Of a DNA stretch of 64,000 nucleotides, positions 26,729-34,570 are shown in pieces. Source of the stretch: SM1-50 sp964467345. Its GTDB lineage: Archaea; Thermoplasmatota; E2; DHVEG-1. How positions within the stretch are numbered: position 1 is the stretch's first letter; each line of letters starts with the position of its first letter. Position numbers and translations under genes: made by a program. The DNA lies in assembly GCA_964467345.1 (NCBI GenBank), contig CAYXPY010000007.1, positions 12,530 through 76,529 of the forward strand. Direction: 5' to 3'. The notes beneath the pieces were generated by a model. That model worked only from the letters and a program-made list of their open reading frames with translations. It had not been told where the DNA came from and made no database searches.

Positions 26729-27178
26729 CTAGGACTGTTTTTTTCGTTCGGAAAGATCTTTTTCCAATCTGCTTATTTCACTTTCCAGCTGCATCAAACC
26801 AAGATCGACACCCATATCTTTCATGACACTTATGTTATCATCACCAAGTTTATTGCGTATTTCCTTAATAAAGAAATGACCTGCGTTTTCGCCTAATGAA
26901 CGATTCATTGAATCGATAATAGAGTGGATTGCATTTCCCAACTGGGTTGGTGGTACTTTATTAATATCTGACATGACGCTGATAACATCACCTGATTCTT
27001 CCTTATAGAAATCGGTGTTGATATGAATGTGTTTCAGAAACCTGTACTGAGTTTCCAAACGTTTCATAAGATCTTCAATCGTCATCACCGCATAAGGGAA
27101 ATCGGTTTTTCTACTCGAAATTGAAATCAATGTTTTTAACACGTTCTTCATGATTTCTGATTTTTCTGGTGACGACAT
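26729..27178 (-). CDS. Single-copy version of the uncharacterised repeat domain, with coiled-coil tail
   Basis: 149 residues. About 5-128 form one copy of the domain that occurs three times in the protein at 12574. Shared segments include the opening helix with SRKTDFPYAVMTIEDLM, LETQYRFLKHI, VPPTQLGNAIHSII, LGENAGHFFIKEIRNKLG and MKDMGVDLGLMQ. The last ~20 residues (LESEISRLEKDLSERKKQ) are a short coiled coil, suggesting dimerisation. ATG 27178 is preferred over a TTG 13 codons upstream, because it aligns with the start of the three-copy protein. There is no signalling gene beside it; its neighbours are a zinc-ribbon protein and a lipoprotein. Confidence 0.8.
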   Translation of the reverse strand: MSSPEKSEIMKNVLKTLISISSRKTDFPYAVMTIEDLMKRLETQYRFLKHIHINTDFYKEESGDVISVMSDINKVPPTQLGNAIHSIIDSMNRSLGENAGHFFIKEIRNKLGDDNISVMKDMGVDLGLMQLESEISRLEKDLSERKKQS

Positions 27179-27365
27179 ACTCCATCTCTTTTCTGTTCTA
27201 GTTGATTCTTTTCCCAAATATGATAAAACAAAAATGCCCTAGAGATAATTAAATTTTTGGTAAGAAGATGGTTCTTTTCATCGGTATTTTCAATTTTTTT
27301 GTCGAAAGATATTTATCATAATGGATGATATCTTCTAAGAGAAAATAAAGGAGGGATGAACCGGT

Positions 27366-27791
27366 ATGAAGAAAGTCGTATTAGGTGTTGTGACCGTTTT
27401 TATCTGTTTAGGTGTGTTACTAAGCGGGTGTCAAGATACAAGTAGCGTAAAAACAAAGCAGATTCCAGAAAATGTGTCTCTTGAGGCAACAATAGTAGAG
27501 TTTGCAAACGTGACTTTTGAGAAAAATCTAAATGATACCGATGGAACTCAATACGTAACGGTTGGTTGGTTGTTCCATAACATCGCAGGTAGAGTAATCA
27601 GTGCACGTATCGACGTGAAGTTCTATGATGAAAATGATTTCTTGCTTTATAATGCTACAAAATACATAAACAATATACCCATTGATTTCACTGAACGAAT
27701 GATGCAAGAATCAAACAAAGTATCATATAGGGGAAAAAACGCTGCCATGGTTGACCACGTGGTTATTTTTGTTAGTGAAATAACCGTCTAG
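27366..27791 (+). CDS. Small lipoprotein, FxLYD-like
   Basis: 141 residues. A signal peptide with lipobox LLSGC (Cys22) predicts a lipid-anchored extracellular protein. The mature part, with VTVGWLFHNIAGRVISARIDVKFYDEND, resembles FxLYD-type beta-sandwich domains found on cell surfaces. A GGAGGGATG sequence lies shortly upstream of the ATG. The function is unknown; it is one of three putative lipoproteins in the window (others at 38248 and 39023). Confidence 0.85.
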   Translation: MKKVVLGVVTVFICLGVLLSGCQDTSSVKTKQIPENVSLEATIVEFANVTFEKNLNDTDGTQYVTVGWLFHNIAGRVISARIDVKFYDENDFLLYNATKYINNIPIDFTERMMQESNKVSYRGKNAAMVDHVVIFVSEITV

Positions 27792-28185
27792 TATGTTGTT
27801 TTCTATTTGATAAAAAAGAAATACAACTACTATTTATTATAATTACTTCGATTCTTTTTTTTTAGAACTCATGAACAATTCAAAGATAGAACAGGGAGAG
27901 AACTGATATAGTAGTGAGAAATTTATTACTATAGAGAAGTATATATTTTGTATCACCAGTGTTACATAATGAATCGACGTTCTCCCTCAACTCACCATCG
28001 TTATGATACGAGAAAAATATTCTAAAGTTCAAAATGCCCTCATCTTTTCGTTTTTGAGAACGCATTTTATGTAACTAATATGGTTCATGTAAGTATTTTT
28101 ATAACATATGTGATACAAAAAATATATCTTTATACTTAGAACAGATGTATAAGAAGCGCATTAACAAAGGAGGGGAAAAAAACCG
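27792..28185. other. Gene-free AT-rich spacer
   Basis: 394 bases, AT-rich. It contains a weak inverted repeat (TATAGTA at 27907-27913 and TACTATA at 27927-27933), T-rich sequence after the lipoprotein stop (near 27855) that can act as a terminator, and TATA-like sequence near 28120-28135 for the next gene. A 61-codon minus-strand frame (27880-28065) has no ribosome-binding site or recognisable protein character. I found no RNA gene here. Confidence 0.4.
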
Positions 28186-28398
28186 ATGCTCGAGGAACGA
28201 GGGATACGAAAAGGAACCGAAGTGCTTGTGAGAAACCCTGACGTTCCGAATCGTCCTGCAAGAAAAGCAGTTGTTATTAGAACTTATCCTCGTCCTAGCA
28301 GATGGTTCGTCATACGATATGAAAGTGGAGATATAGCCCAGGTCGAAGAAGACCAAGTAACAACGATGTTTGAAGAATACAAAAAGGGATTGTTTTAA
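28186..28398 (+). CDS. Small beta-barrel-like protein, unknown function
   Basis: 70 residues. The pattern G(T)EVLVRNP, RKAVVIRTYPRPSRWFVIRYESGDIAQV looks like a small SH3/Tudor-like barrel, with basic and aromatic residues suggestive of nucleic-acid or protein binding (inference). A very strong AAGGAGGGG ribosome-binding site lies 9 bases before the ATG, the main support for this short gene. It ends one base before the convergent regulator gene. Confidence 0.75.
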   Translation: MLEERGIRKGTEVLVRNPDVPNRPARKAVVIRTYPRPSRWFVIRYESGDIAQVEEDQVTTMFEEYKKGLF

Positions 28399-28399
28399 T

Positions 28400-28780
28400 T
28401 TAAAACCGCTTCTTGTTTTCTCGGAGACCTTCAACGATTTCCTTACCAAAATCAGTCAAACGATATAGTTTAATATCTCGGTGTTTGCCACCTTCTATTT
28501 GCTCAACAATATGCAAACTAATCAGAGATTCATCATCACGATAACGGGTGTTCATACCACGAATCGCACCAATGACATTCGTTGGTGTGGTCTTAACACT
28601 AAAGGCTATCTCAGAGGTATAACTCCCGCTTGGACTAATCTCAAAGAGATACTCCGCAATTTTCTTCCGTACGCTACTTCTCCGAAGTGATCGTATAATG
28701 AGTGGCTTTAAAATCTCTGGAGAAACCGCTGCTGTTGTTCCATCTTGCATCCCATCCACTAATCCCACATAGGGAATCAC
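28400..28780 (-). CDS. Winged-helix transcriptional regulator
   Basis: 126 residues. The centre (RRSSVRKKIAEYLFEI, SYTSEIAFSVKTTPTNVIGAI) is a winged helix-turn-helix of the archaeal ArsR/MarR-like sort. The C-terminal part (IKLYRLTDFGKEIVEGL) is the usual wing plus dimer helix. The start is uncertain: a GTG at 28780, or an ATG at 28750 after GTGGATGGG. It is convergent with the 70-residue protein gene and divergent from the surface-protein gene at 28946, which it could control (inference). Confidence 0.82.
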   Translation of the reverse strand: MIPYVGLVDGMQDGTTAAVSPEILKPLIIRSLRRSSVRKKIAEYLFEISPSGSYTSEIAFSVKTTPTNVIGAIRGMNTRYRDDESLISLHIVEQIEGGKHRDIKLYRLTDFGKEIVEGLRENKKRF

Positions 28781-28945
28781 AAGGTGATTAATAAGCTAAT
28801 CGATTTTTAGATGATATAAGAAAAAGCAAGATACCGAAACTTTTCCTTTTTTTTCCAGACAACGATACAATGGCAGTATGGAAAAAATATTTAAAGGCAA
28901 ACATTATATTTAGTATACCATTATTTAAATGGGGAGGTAGAAAAT

Positions 28946-30712
28946 ATGAAGAAACAACTATATAGAAAAAGTATAGTCGTAGGACTTTTAGTCCTGTTTT
29001 TTGGAGCAAGTGTCATCCCTGCAGCTATTACCATGACTCAAATATCAAAAATCGCCCCATTACCAGGCGATCGAGGATTTTTACTCATCCCAGACTCCAC
29101 GGCAAAATCTGTCGGGATGTACGATCCTTTTGAGGGGACCTATCTAGGTGACCTTATCGTCGATACAACACGCTTTTCAACCCCTATCAACGCGGTTGTA
29201 GGACCTGATGGGGACATTTACGTCTCTGATCAAGTCGCTGATTCTGTATTTGTATACGACATAGCCGGAAATTACCTCTACACGTATGCAGATAGTAGTG
29301 ATGGTCTAGATAACATTCGAGGCATAGCCTTCAGAGGTACTGAACTGTTCATTTCAAAGGGTGGTACACCAAAATGTATCGCACGATTCTCTGGCCCACA
29401 CACCAGACTACCCGATTTCATCGCTGATGGAATCGATCCCTTCGACATCCTTTTCCTCCAAGATGGACGATGCCTTGTCGCTGATATCGAAGGATCAACA
29501 GATAATGTCCGTCTGTATAACTATGATGGAGTATTAGAACAAATACTCTTCCAGGTAAATTTCCCAGAGCAAATCCAATTCGACAGTCTCGCACCTGGTG
29601 CCTTCCTCACTGCAGCGTTCTCCGCGAATGTAATTCAAGACTTTGAACTGGATGGCACAATCGTCGAAAGCACACCTTATAGCTCAGGCAGAGGTGTCTT
29701 CCGTCTTGGAAACGGCAATATCCTCGCAACCTCATCAGCAGGGATACAAGAGATCCAACCAGGAACCGGTTCTATCATCCAAACAGAAAAAACAGGTTCA
29801 GGGAGATTCATCGAGGTGTACTCAACAGGTGAAAACCAGCCTCCAAACACCCCGAGTAATCCAGACCCAACCGATGGTGAAACCGAGGTTGCATTAGATA
29901 AAACCTTAACCTGGATGGGAGGCGATCCAGATCCAGGAGATTATGTCACCTACGATGTGTATTTCGGGACAGAAAGCTCTCCACCACAAGTCGCTAGCAA
30001 TATATCAACCGCAGCCTACACTCCTGAAGACATGATGTATAACGAGCATTATTACTGGAGAATTGTCTCCTGGGACAGCGCCGGTCTCACAGCAGAAGGC
30101 CCTGTTTGGAACTTCTACACCCTCACCGATGTCGAACCACCGACTAGCCAGCACACTTTAGATGGAACAATGGGACAGAACGACTGGTATATCAGTACTG
30201 TCACCATCACCATACAAGCAACAGATGATGTTTCTGGTGTTGATGCAATCTTCTATAACATCAATGATGGAGAATGGACAGAGTATACCGAACCAATCGA
30301 AGTCGATGAGGATGGTGACTATACGTTTGAGTACTATGCCATCGATAATGCAGGTAATGAGGAGACACCAAACTCAGGGACCTTTAAATTAGACAAGACT
30401 GCCCCAGTGATCAACACATTCACTGCGACAGCGCAAAACGCTCTGAAAACAAAATGGCTACTTGAGGCAGATGTAACTGATGCAACCAGCGGTATCGTCC
30501 TTGTAGAGTTCTACGCAGATGATGCCATAGTAGGAAATGTCACCACACCACCCTATGAGTTTTTAGTCGAATCAAAAATCAGTACCGCACAATGTATCGT
30601 CTATGATGAGGCTGGTAACTCAAAGATGAGTGATGTGGTTACCTCATACGACTATGGAAGCCAACAACAGTACTACAACCTACTGCTGCTTCTCCAACAA
30701 AAACTACTCTAA
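28946..30712 (+). CDS. Secreted beta-propeller surface protein with C-terminal module A
   Basis: 588 residues. A signal peptide covers about 1-30. Residues 35-300 are an NHL/SMP-30-like propeller (AVVGPDGDIYVSDQVADSVFVYD and similar blades). Residues 300-395 are an Ig/FnIII-like domain starting NQPPNTPSNPDP. Residues 397-588 are the module shared with the 1683-residue protein, including DKTAPVIN, FTATAQNALKTKWLLEAD and VESKISTAQC, and ending in a Gln/Leu-rich hydrophobic tail. GGGAGGT lies 7 bases before the ATG. There is no enzymatic signature; it is probably displayed on the cell surface. A hairpin similar to that behind the giant gene follows the stop. Confidence 0.87.
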   Translation: MKKQLYRKSIVVGLLVLFFGASVIPAAITMTQISKIAPLPGDRGFLLIPDSTAKSVGMYDPFEGTYLGDLIVDTTRFSTPINAVVGPDGDIYVSDQVADSVFVYDIAGNYLYTYADSSDGLDNIRGIAFRGTELFISKGGTPKCIARFSGPHTRLPDFIADGIDPFDILFLQDGRCLVADIEGSTDNVRLYNYDGVLEQILFQVNFPEQIQFDSLAPGAFLTAAFSANVIQDFELDGTIVESTPYSSGRGVFRLGNGNILATSSAGIQEIQPGTGSIIQTEKTGSGRFIEVYSTGENQPPNTPSNPDPTDGETEVALDKTLTWMGGDPDPGDYVTYDVYFGTESSPPQVASNISTAAYTPEDMMYNEHYYWRIVSWDSAGLTAEGPVWNFYTLTDVEPPTSQHTLDGTMGQNDWYISTVTITIQATDDVSGVDAIFYNINDGEWTEYTEPIEVDEDGDYTFEYYAIDNAGNEETPNSGTFKLDKTAPVINTFTATAQNALKTKWLLEADVTDATSGIVLVEFYADDAIVGNVTTPPYEFLVESKISTAQCIVYDEAGNSKMSDVVTSYDYGSQQQYYNLLLLLQQKLL

Positions 30713-30726
30713 AGAACATAAAACCA

Positions 30727-30748
30727 TGGAGTGATACCCTTCACTCCA
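30727..30748 (+). terminator. Hairpin after surface-protein gene, matching the one at 1360-1379
   Basis: TGGAGTGA-TACCCT-TCACTCCA has perfect 8-base arms, 15 bases after the stop, followed shortly by a T run (30756-30762). The GGAGTGA/TCACTCC stem is the same as that after the other gene carrying C-terminal module A. Confidence 0.65.
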
Positions 30749-30787
30749 TCATCTATTTTTTTAACCTAGGTTTTTCTAAGATTAAAG

Positions 30788-30861
30788 TGGGCCAGGCCGG
30801 ATTCGAACCGGCGACCTTCGCCGTGTGAGAGCGATGTCATAACCAACTAGACCACTGGCCC
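30788..30861 (-). tRNA. tRNA-Val (anticodon CAC)
   Basis: A 74-base cloverleaf is read on the minus strand. The acceptor stem is GGGCCAG/CTGGCCC with discriminator A. The D arm contains GGTT, the anticodon stem-loop is TCGCT-CTCACAC-GGCGA with anticodon CAC, and the T arm is GCCGG-TTCGAAT-CCGGC. CCA is not encoded and no intron is seen. Confidence 0.95.
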
Positions 30862-31011
30862 TTTCTTCCATGAAAGGTATAAGTGTGAATTTAGGAGCCA
30901 GATAAATGCTTTTCGTTCAATTCGAGAGTTAGATCAACTGTTACTAAGGAAAACCTTATCAAGTGTTATAAGGATAACAACTCCGGGAAATCAGATCCTG
31001 AGGGATTCTCG

Positions 31012-31386
31012 GTGGAAAAAAAGAAGTTTGTCAACTGGTTGAAAAAAAGAAAACAACCGGATGTGGAAAAACCAATCGTTAACAATCAAAAACAAGAACC
31101 TGAGTTCAAAGAAATACAAGAAGAAAGAATAGAAAAACCCAAAGACCCGATTAAAGAATACAATGAAACCCTCTATTCCAAAGGATCTGCTCTAAAGCAT
31201 CCAACAAAAGCGTCTCCAGAGAAAAAACAACCTGCAACGCGAACAAGCTGGGAAAATGCAGAGATAATCGAAGAAAACATCGACAAGATGCGCCGAAAAC
31301 ACTCTGAACCAACAGATCAATGCACTCAACGGAAGCAAGATACCGATAAAAAAGTTGATTATATCCTTTTAAAGAAGAAAAGATAA
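31012..31386 (+). CDS. Basic, low-complexity protein, unknown function
   Basis: 124 residues, very rich in Lys, Glu, Gln and Pro and probably disordered apart from short helices (EEIIEENIDKMRRKH-type region). No domain is recognised. The GTG start follows a GAGGGAT element by 5 bases. No convincing ATG lies near the start, so the start is uncertain. The composition could reflect a nucleic-acid-associated protein, but nothing firm supports this. Confidence 0.5.
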   Translation: MEKKKFVNWLKKRKQPDVEKPIVNNQKQEPEFKEIQEERIEKPKDPIKEYNETLYSKGSALKHPTKASPEKKQPATRTSWENAEIIEENIDKMRRKHSEPTDQCTQRKQDTDKKVDYILLKKKR

Positions 31387-31440
31387 AACCTAACAGCCTT
31401 CTTAGAATCGGAGATTTTTTAAAACACGCATTCTTTTCGC

Positions 31441-31450
31441 TTTATAATAT
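31441..31450 (+). promoter_or_regulatory. TATA box of the trm56-HD operon
   Basis: TTTATAATAT is centred about 21 bases before the ATG at 31466, consistent with a leaderless or nearly leaderless transcript. Confidence 0.45.
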
Positions 31451-31465
31451 AATGGATTGATTACA

Positions 31466-31981
31466 ATGATAGCAGTTTTACGAATAGGGCATCGAATCGA
31501 TCGCGACAAACGAGTAACCACTCATGTCGCACTGGTCGCAAGGGCTTTTGGTGCAGACATCATATATATTACCACGAAAGATGAGAAAATAAAAAAAAAT
31601 ATTCAGGAAGTATGCAAACGATTCGGTGGAACGTTCCAAGTAGTTACCGGTGTCGATCATAAAAAAATAATAAAATCATGGAATGGAGCTATTGTTCATC
31701 TCACGATGTATGGAGAAGAACTGCAAAAAGCGGTCGACCAACTAGACCCTGCCCACAATCTACTTATTATTGTCGGAGCAGAAAAAGTCCCTCCGTATTT
31801 TTATGAGATTGCTGATCTGAATGTGTCAGTTGGGAATCAACCTCATTCAGAGGTTGCTGCGTTAGCCTTGTTTCTTGATCGTTTCACAAAATCAGCATGG
31901 CAGAGAAAACAATTTAATGGAAACATTCAAATTGTTCCCTGTGTTAAGGGAAAAAAGGTTCTTTCAAGGGAAAAAACATGA
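31466..31981 (+). CDS. trm56: tRNA (cytidine(56)-2'-O)-methyltransferase, Trm56
   Basis: 171 residues of the archaea-specific SPOUT family that methylates C56 in the T-loop of tRNA. The N-terminus (VLRIGHRIDRDKRVTTHVALVARAFGA, read in part) and the knot region (IIVGAEKVP...VGNQPHSEVAALALFLDR) are characteristic. The ATG at 31466 is used rather than a TTG three codons earlier, since it fits both the family start and the TATA spacing. The stop overlaps the ATG of the HD-domain gene. Two tRNA genes flank this operon. Confidence 0.93.
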   Translation: MIAVLRIGHRIDRDKRVTTHVALVARAFGADIIYITTKDEKIKKNIQEVCKRFGGTFQVVTGVDHKKIIKSWNGAIVHLTMYGEELQKAVDQLDPAHNLLIIVGAEKVPPYFYEIADLNVSVGNQPHSEVAALALFLDRFTKSAWQRKQFNGNIQIVPCVKGKKVLSREKT

Positions 31982-32499
31982 ATACGATTCCCAATCCTGG
32001 ACAGTGCCTACAATTCTTACGAGATGCCGGATGCTCAGAGGAGGTTATTCGTCATTGTAAGGCAGTACGAAAAGTCGCAGTAAGAATAGCGAAGAAGGCT
32101 CATGCAAATATTGAACTTGTAGAAGCTGGTGCTTTGCTTCATGACATTGGTCGGTCGAAAACACAAGGAATCATGCATGGCGTCGAAGGAGCAAAAATCG
32201 CAAGAACGCTAGGGTTACCAGAAAGCCTGATAAACATCATTGAACGGCACTTAGGCGCAGGGATCCCAAAGGATGAGGCAATTGAGTTGGGCTTACCTCC
32301 GAAAGACTATGTACCTGTAACACTAGAAGAAAAAATCGTTGCACACGCAGATAATCTCATTGAAAACGACCATGAACATCAGATTGAAAAAGAAGTTGAA
32401 AAAGCATTACAGAAAGGACATACGAAACATGCGGAGCGTCTTCTGCAACTCCATAAGGAACTGAGCAAACGATGCGGTATGGATTTGAACAACATCTAA
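31978..32499 (+). CDS. HD-domain phosphohydrolase family protein (TIGR00295 type)
   Basis: 173 residues. The metal-binding HD signature is present as His26 (VIRHCKAV), LLHDIGRSKTQG, the MHGVEGA His, and HADNLIEND. Archaeal members of this small family often lie beside, or are fused with, Trm56. Here the start overlaps the trm56 stop by 4 bases, so coupled expression is expected. The substrate is unknown; HD proteins hydrolyse phosphomonoesters, cyclic phosphates or nucleotides. The association with a tRNA modification enzyme suggests an RNA-related function. Confidence 0.9.
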   Translation: MNTIPNPGQCLQFLRDAGCSEEVIRHCKAVRKVAVRIAKKAHANIELVEAGALLHDIGRSKTQGIMHGVEGAKIARTLGLPESLINIIERHLGAGIPKDEAIELGLPPKDYVPVTLEEKIVAHADNLIENDHEHQIEKEVEKALQKGHTKHAERLLQLHKELSKRCGMDLNNI

Positions 32500-32517
32500 G
32501 AAAGACACCCGAAAAGA

Positions 32518-32523
32518 TATATA
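32518..32523 (+). promoter_or_regulatory. TATA box of tRNA-Leu gene
   Basis: TATATA within AAAAGATATATAGCC is centred about 32 bases before the first tRNA base, the normal arrangement for an archaeal tRNA promoter with a few leader bases. Confidence 0.6.
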
Positions 32524-32552
32524 GCCTATCTGATATTTACCTGAAAAAACCT

Positions 32553-32637
32553 GCAGGGGTAGCCAAGCATGGTCAACGGCGCAAGGTTGAGGGCCTTGTC
32601 CTGTAGAGGTCCGCGAGTTCAAATCTCGTCCCCTGCA
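32553..32637 (+). tRNA. tRNA-Leu (anticodon GAG)
   Basis: An 85-base class II tRNA. The acceptor is GCAGGGG/CCCCTGC with discriminator A. The anticodon stem-loop is CAAGG-TTGAGGG-CCTTG with anticodon GAG, there is a long variable arm (about 14 bases), and the T arm is GCGAG-TTCAAAT-CTCGT. CCA is not encoded and no intron is seen. Confidence 0.95.
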
Positions 32638-32687
32638 CTATCTTTATCATTTTAACTAATATTCAATTTATTGTTGTGTAAAAAAAA

Positions 32688-34124
32688 TCATTGAAGGTCT
32701 TTTAGCTCTTCCTTTATGATACTATGGAGTTTCGTTTTCAGATTACTGGGTAAATCTGTTTTATAGATTTTAAAGAATGTTTTCCTTAAGTCATCCTCCC
32801 GTGCGATCGCCTCTGAGAGAAATCTTTTCTTAAATACATCAATAAGATCCCCTTTCGTCCCGTTTTGATATGCAAGATAAAAGCCCAGTAATTGCTGGTC
32901 CCGAGCCTGAATGCTTTTCTCATATCGATCAACTTCGGGATTCAGACCGAATAGCGCATAATATTTCATGAACCGTCGAGATAGCATAGGCGTTAGTCCA
33001 ACGGTTTTCAAATCAAAGCCATGCGCGAGTAAAAATAAACTTAACCGGGCGCATTTATTGCACGAATGACACCAACGTTTCTGATTTGTATCATACAAAC
33101 AATTGCATGAAAATTCATATTTTGCTAGTTCTGGATATCGTGAAAAAAGGATTTTCATTTCTGCAATATCGGTGAGAGGTTCAATCAAGCTTAATACACG
33201 ATAGTTGCTATTGAGATGCTGGAGTTTTTTTTGCTGTTGATGCCTTGCGATTGTTGTCTGATCATAGGACGGATAGCCGATAAAATTCTGCTTTGTTTGA
33301 AAAGAAAAATTCATATTTTGCTGATTCCCAAGCAGCACCATCGACCCGTTGTTATGCAGAAACGGTAAGGCAAGAAAACAAAAACCTGTGATCATATGAG
33401 AATACCCTAAACAGGTTGGTTCTTTATCCCAGGTCTCGAAATCATTAAGCTTCTCTATGTTATTTGTTACTACGTCAATATGAATATCCACCTGTTTCTG
33501 AATCTTTTTGACGGTTTGAAGTGAAACACTGTTTTCATAAGGTGTAGTGGTATCATTGATATGAATAGGTTTTACATCAAGGTCAAGTTCCTGCGCGAAC
33601 CCCAAAGTAAGCAAACTATCTTTCCCACAGGAGAGAAGAACAACCGCACCATCAGCAGCGATTGCCTCTGCTTCTATGATACTCTCTGCTGCAAAGGAGT
33701 GCTGGATATTTCTGAAACGCTCCATTGTTTCAAACGTATCAAGATCATAGTCGTCTGCGATTCCAGGTATTTGATGTAAAATTATTTCCTTAACCTGATT
33801 TTCAAAAAGAGGTTTCGGTGTGTTGTATGTGATAGTATTGATCCCTGCAATCAGAGGCATGGTGGCTGTGGAGATGAAACCAAATTCCTGAGTAAAAAAG
33901 TCCTTCAATCTAGAGGGAAAAATGTCCCATTTGTCTTTTGGAAAAACCAACTGATATTGTCTTTCTTTATAATGAATAGCCAAACCACGTGCGGTTTTTT
34001 TGATTACGATGTTGTGAATGTCCTTATTCTTTTCAATTTCAAGACATAAACACTCATTTATTTTTTTGTCTCCTATTTCAATTCCACCATAGATAAATTT
34101 ACTATAGTAACTGTATAGATACAT
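32688..34124 (-). CDS. PP-loop (ATP pyrophosphatase) superfamily protein with Cys cluster, MurL-like
   Basis: 478 residues. The PP-loop reads LLSCGKDSLLTLGFA (about 165-179), a variant of SGGKDS, so an adenylating enzyme is likely. A cysteine cluster (CNCLYDTNQKRWCHSCNKC, about 350-370) could bind zinc or an Fe-S cluster. The closest layout I recall is that of MurL-type epimerases and related PP-loop sugar or amino-acid enzymes; QueC- or tRNA-thiolation-like functions remain possible. There is no tRNA-binding THUMP domain. Its only near neighbour on the same strand is the 55-residue Cys-rich protein upstream. The function is not established. Confidence 0.75.
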   Translation of the reverse strand: MYLYSYYSKFIYGGIEIGDKKINECLCLEIEKNKDIHNIVIKKTARGLAIHYKERQYQLVFPKDKWDIFPSRLKDFFTQEFGFISTATMPLIAGINTITYNTPKPLFENQVKEIILHQIPGIADDYDLDTFETMERFRNIQHSFAAESIIEAEAIAADGAVVLLSCGKDSLLTLGFAQELDLDVKPIHINDTTTPYENSVSLQTVKKIQKQVDIHIDVVTNNIEKLNDFETWDKEPTCLGYSHMITGFCFLALPFLHNNGSMVLLGNQQNMNFSFQTKQNFIGYPSYDQTTIARHQQQKKLQHLNSNYRVLSLIEPLTDIAEMKILFSRYPELAKYEFSCNCLYDTNQKRWCHSCNKCARLSLFLLAHGFDLKTVGLTPMLSRRFMKYYALFGLNPEVDRYEKSIQARDQQLLGFYLAYQNGTKGDLIDVFKKRFLSEAIAREDDLRKTFFKIYKTDLPSNLKTKLHSIIKEELKDLQ

Positions 34125-34273
34125 CTCACTTAAATTTTGCCTATTTTTGTAACTTGTATTGATTCACAGATTTTTTTCTAAAAAACGAAAAAAGAAAATT
34201 ATGAAAAAGAAAAGACAACCAACCCGTTTTCGAACTGAATAGTACTTCACAGAATTAGTTCCTGGATTTCCAA

Positions 34274-34441
34274 TTAGTTCTGGGAATTTTCCGTGCTGGG
34301 TTCATAATCAGGACAGTTCTCCACACAACCACCCAGAGGTATGTCATTGCCCAAACGACATCGTTCACTTTCGATATACGCCTCTCCGTTCAATGTGACG
34401 GTTGGAACTCGATACTTTTCAAGAAATCTACATTTATTCAT
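34274..34441 (-). CDS. 55-residue Cys-containing small protein
   Basis: A short frame starting MNKCRFLEKYRVPTVTLNGE and ending in ...PSTENSQN. Cysteines at 4, 28, 39 and 43 (spacing C-23-C-10-C-3-C) suggest a small zinc- or Fe-S-binding protein. A purine-rich GGGGAGCGAAAGGGT lies directly upstream of the ATG. It is 149 bases upstream of the PP-loop gene on the same strand and divergent from the Fe-S protein gene. Coding character (charged and polar residues, four Cys, no low complexity) is better than for other unassigned frames of this size, but no homologue is known to me. Confidence 0.5.
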   Translation of the reverse strand: MNKCRFLEKYRVPTVTLNGEAYIESERCRLGNDIPLGGCVENCPDYEPSTENSQN

Positions 34442-34570
34442 ACCCTTTCGCTCCCCGTATTACGTTTTGTAAAGAGGTTTCTGCTTAAAAATATACCTCA
34501 TCAACACAGACCTACCTATTTTATGAAATCGATACCCTTATTATCTGCTAGTCTATCAAAGAAATGACCT

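Noticed and set aside
27880..28065. 61-codon minus-strand frame in a spacer
   Set aside because: No ribosome-binding site, no conserved-looking motif, and AT-rich composition; treated as non-coding.
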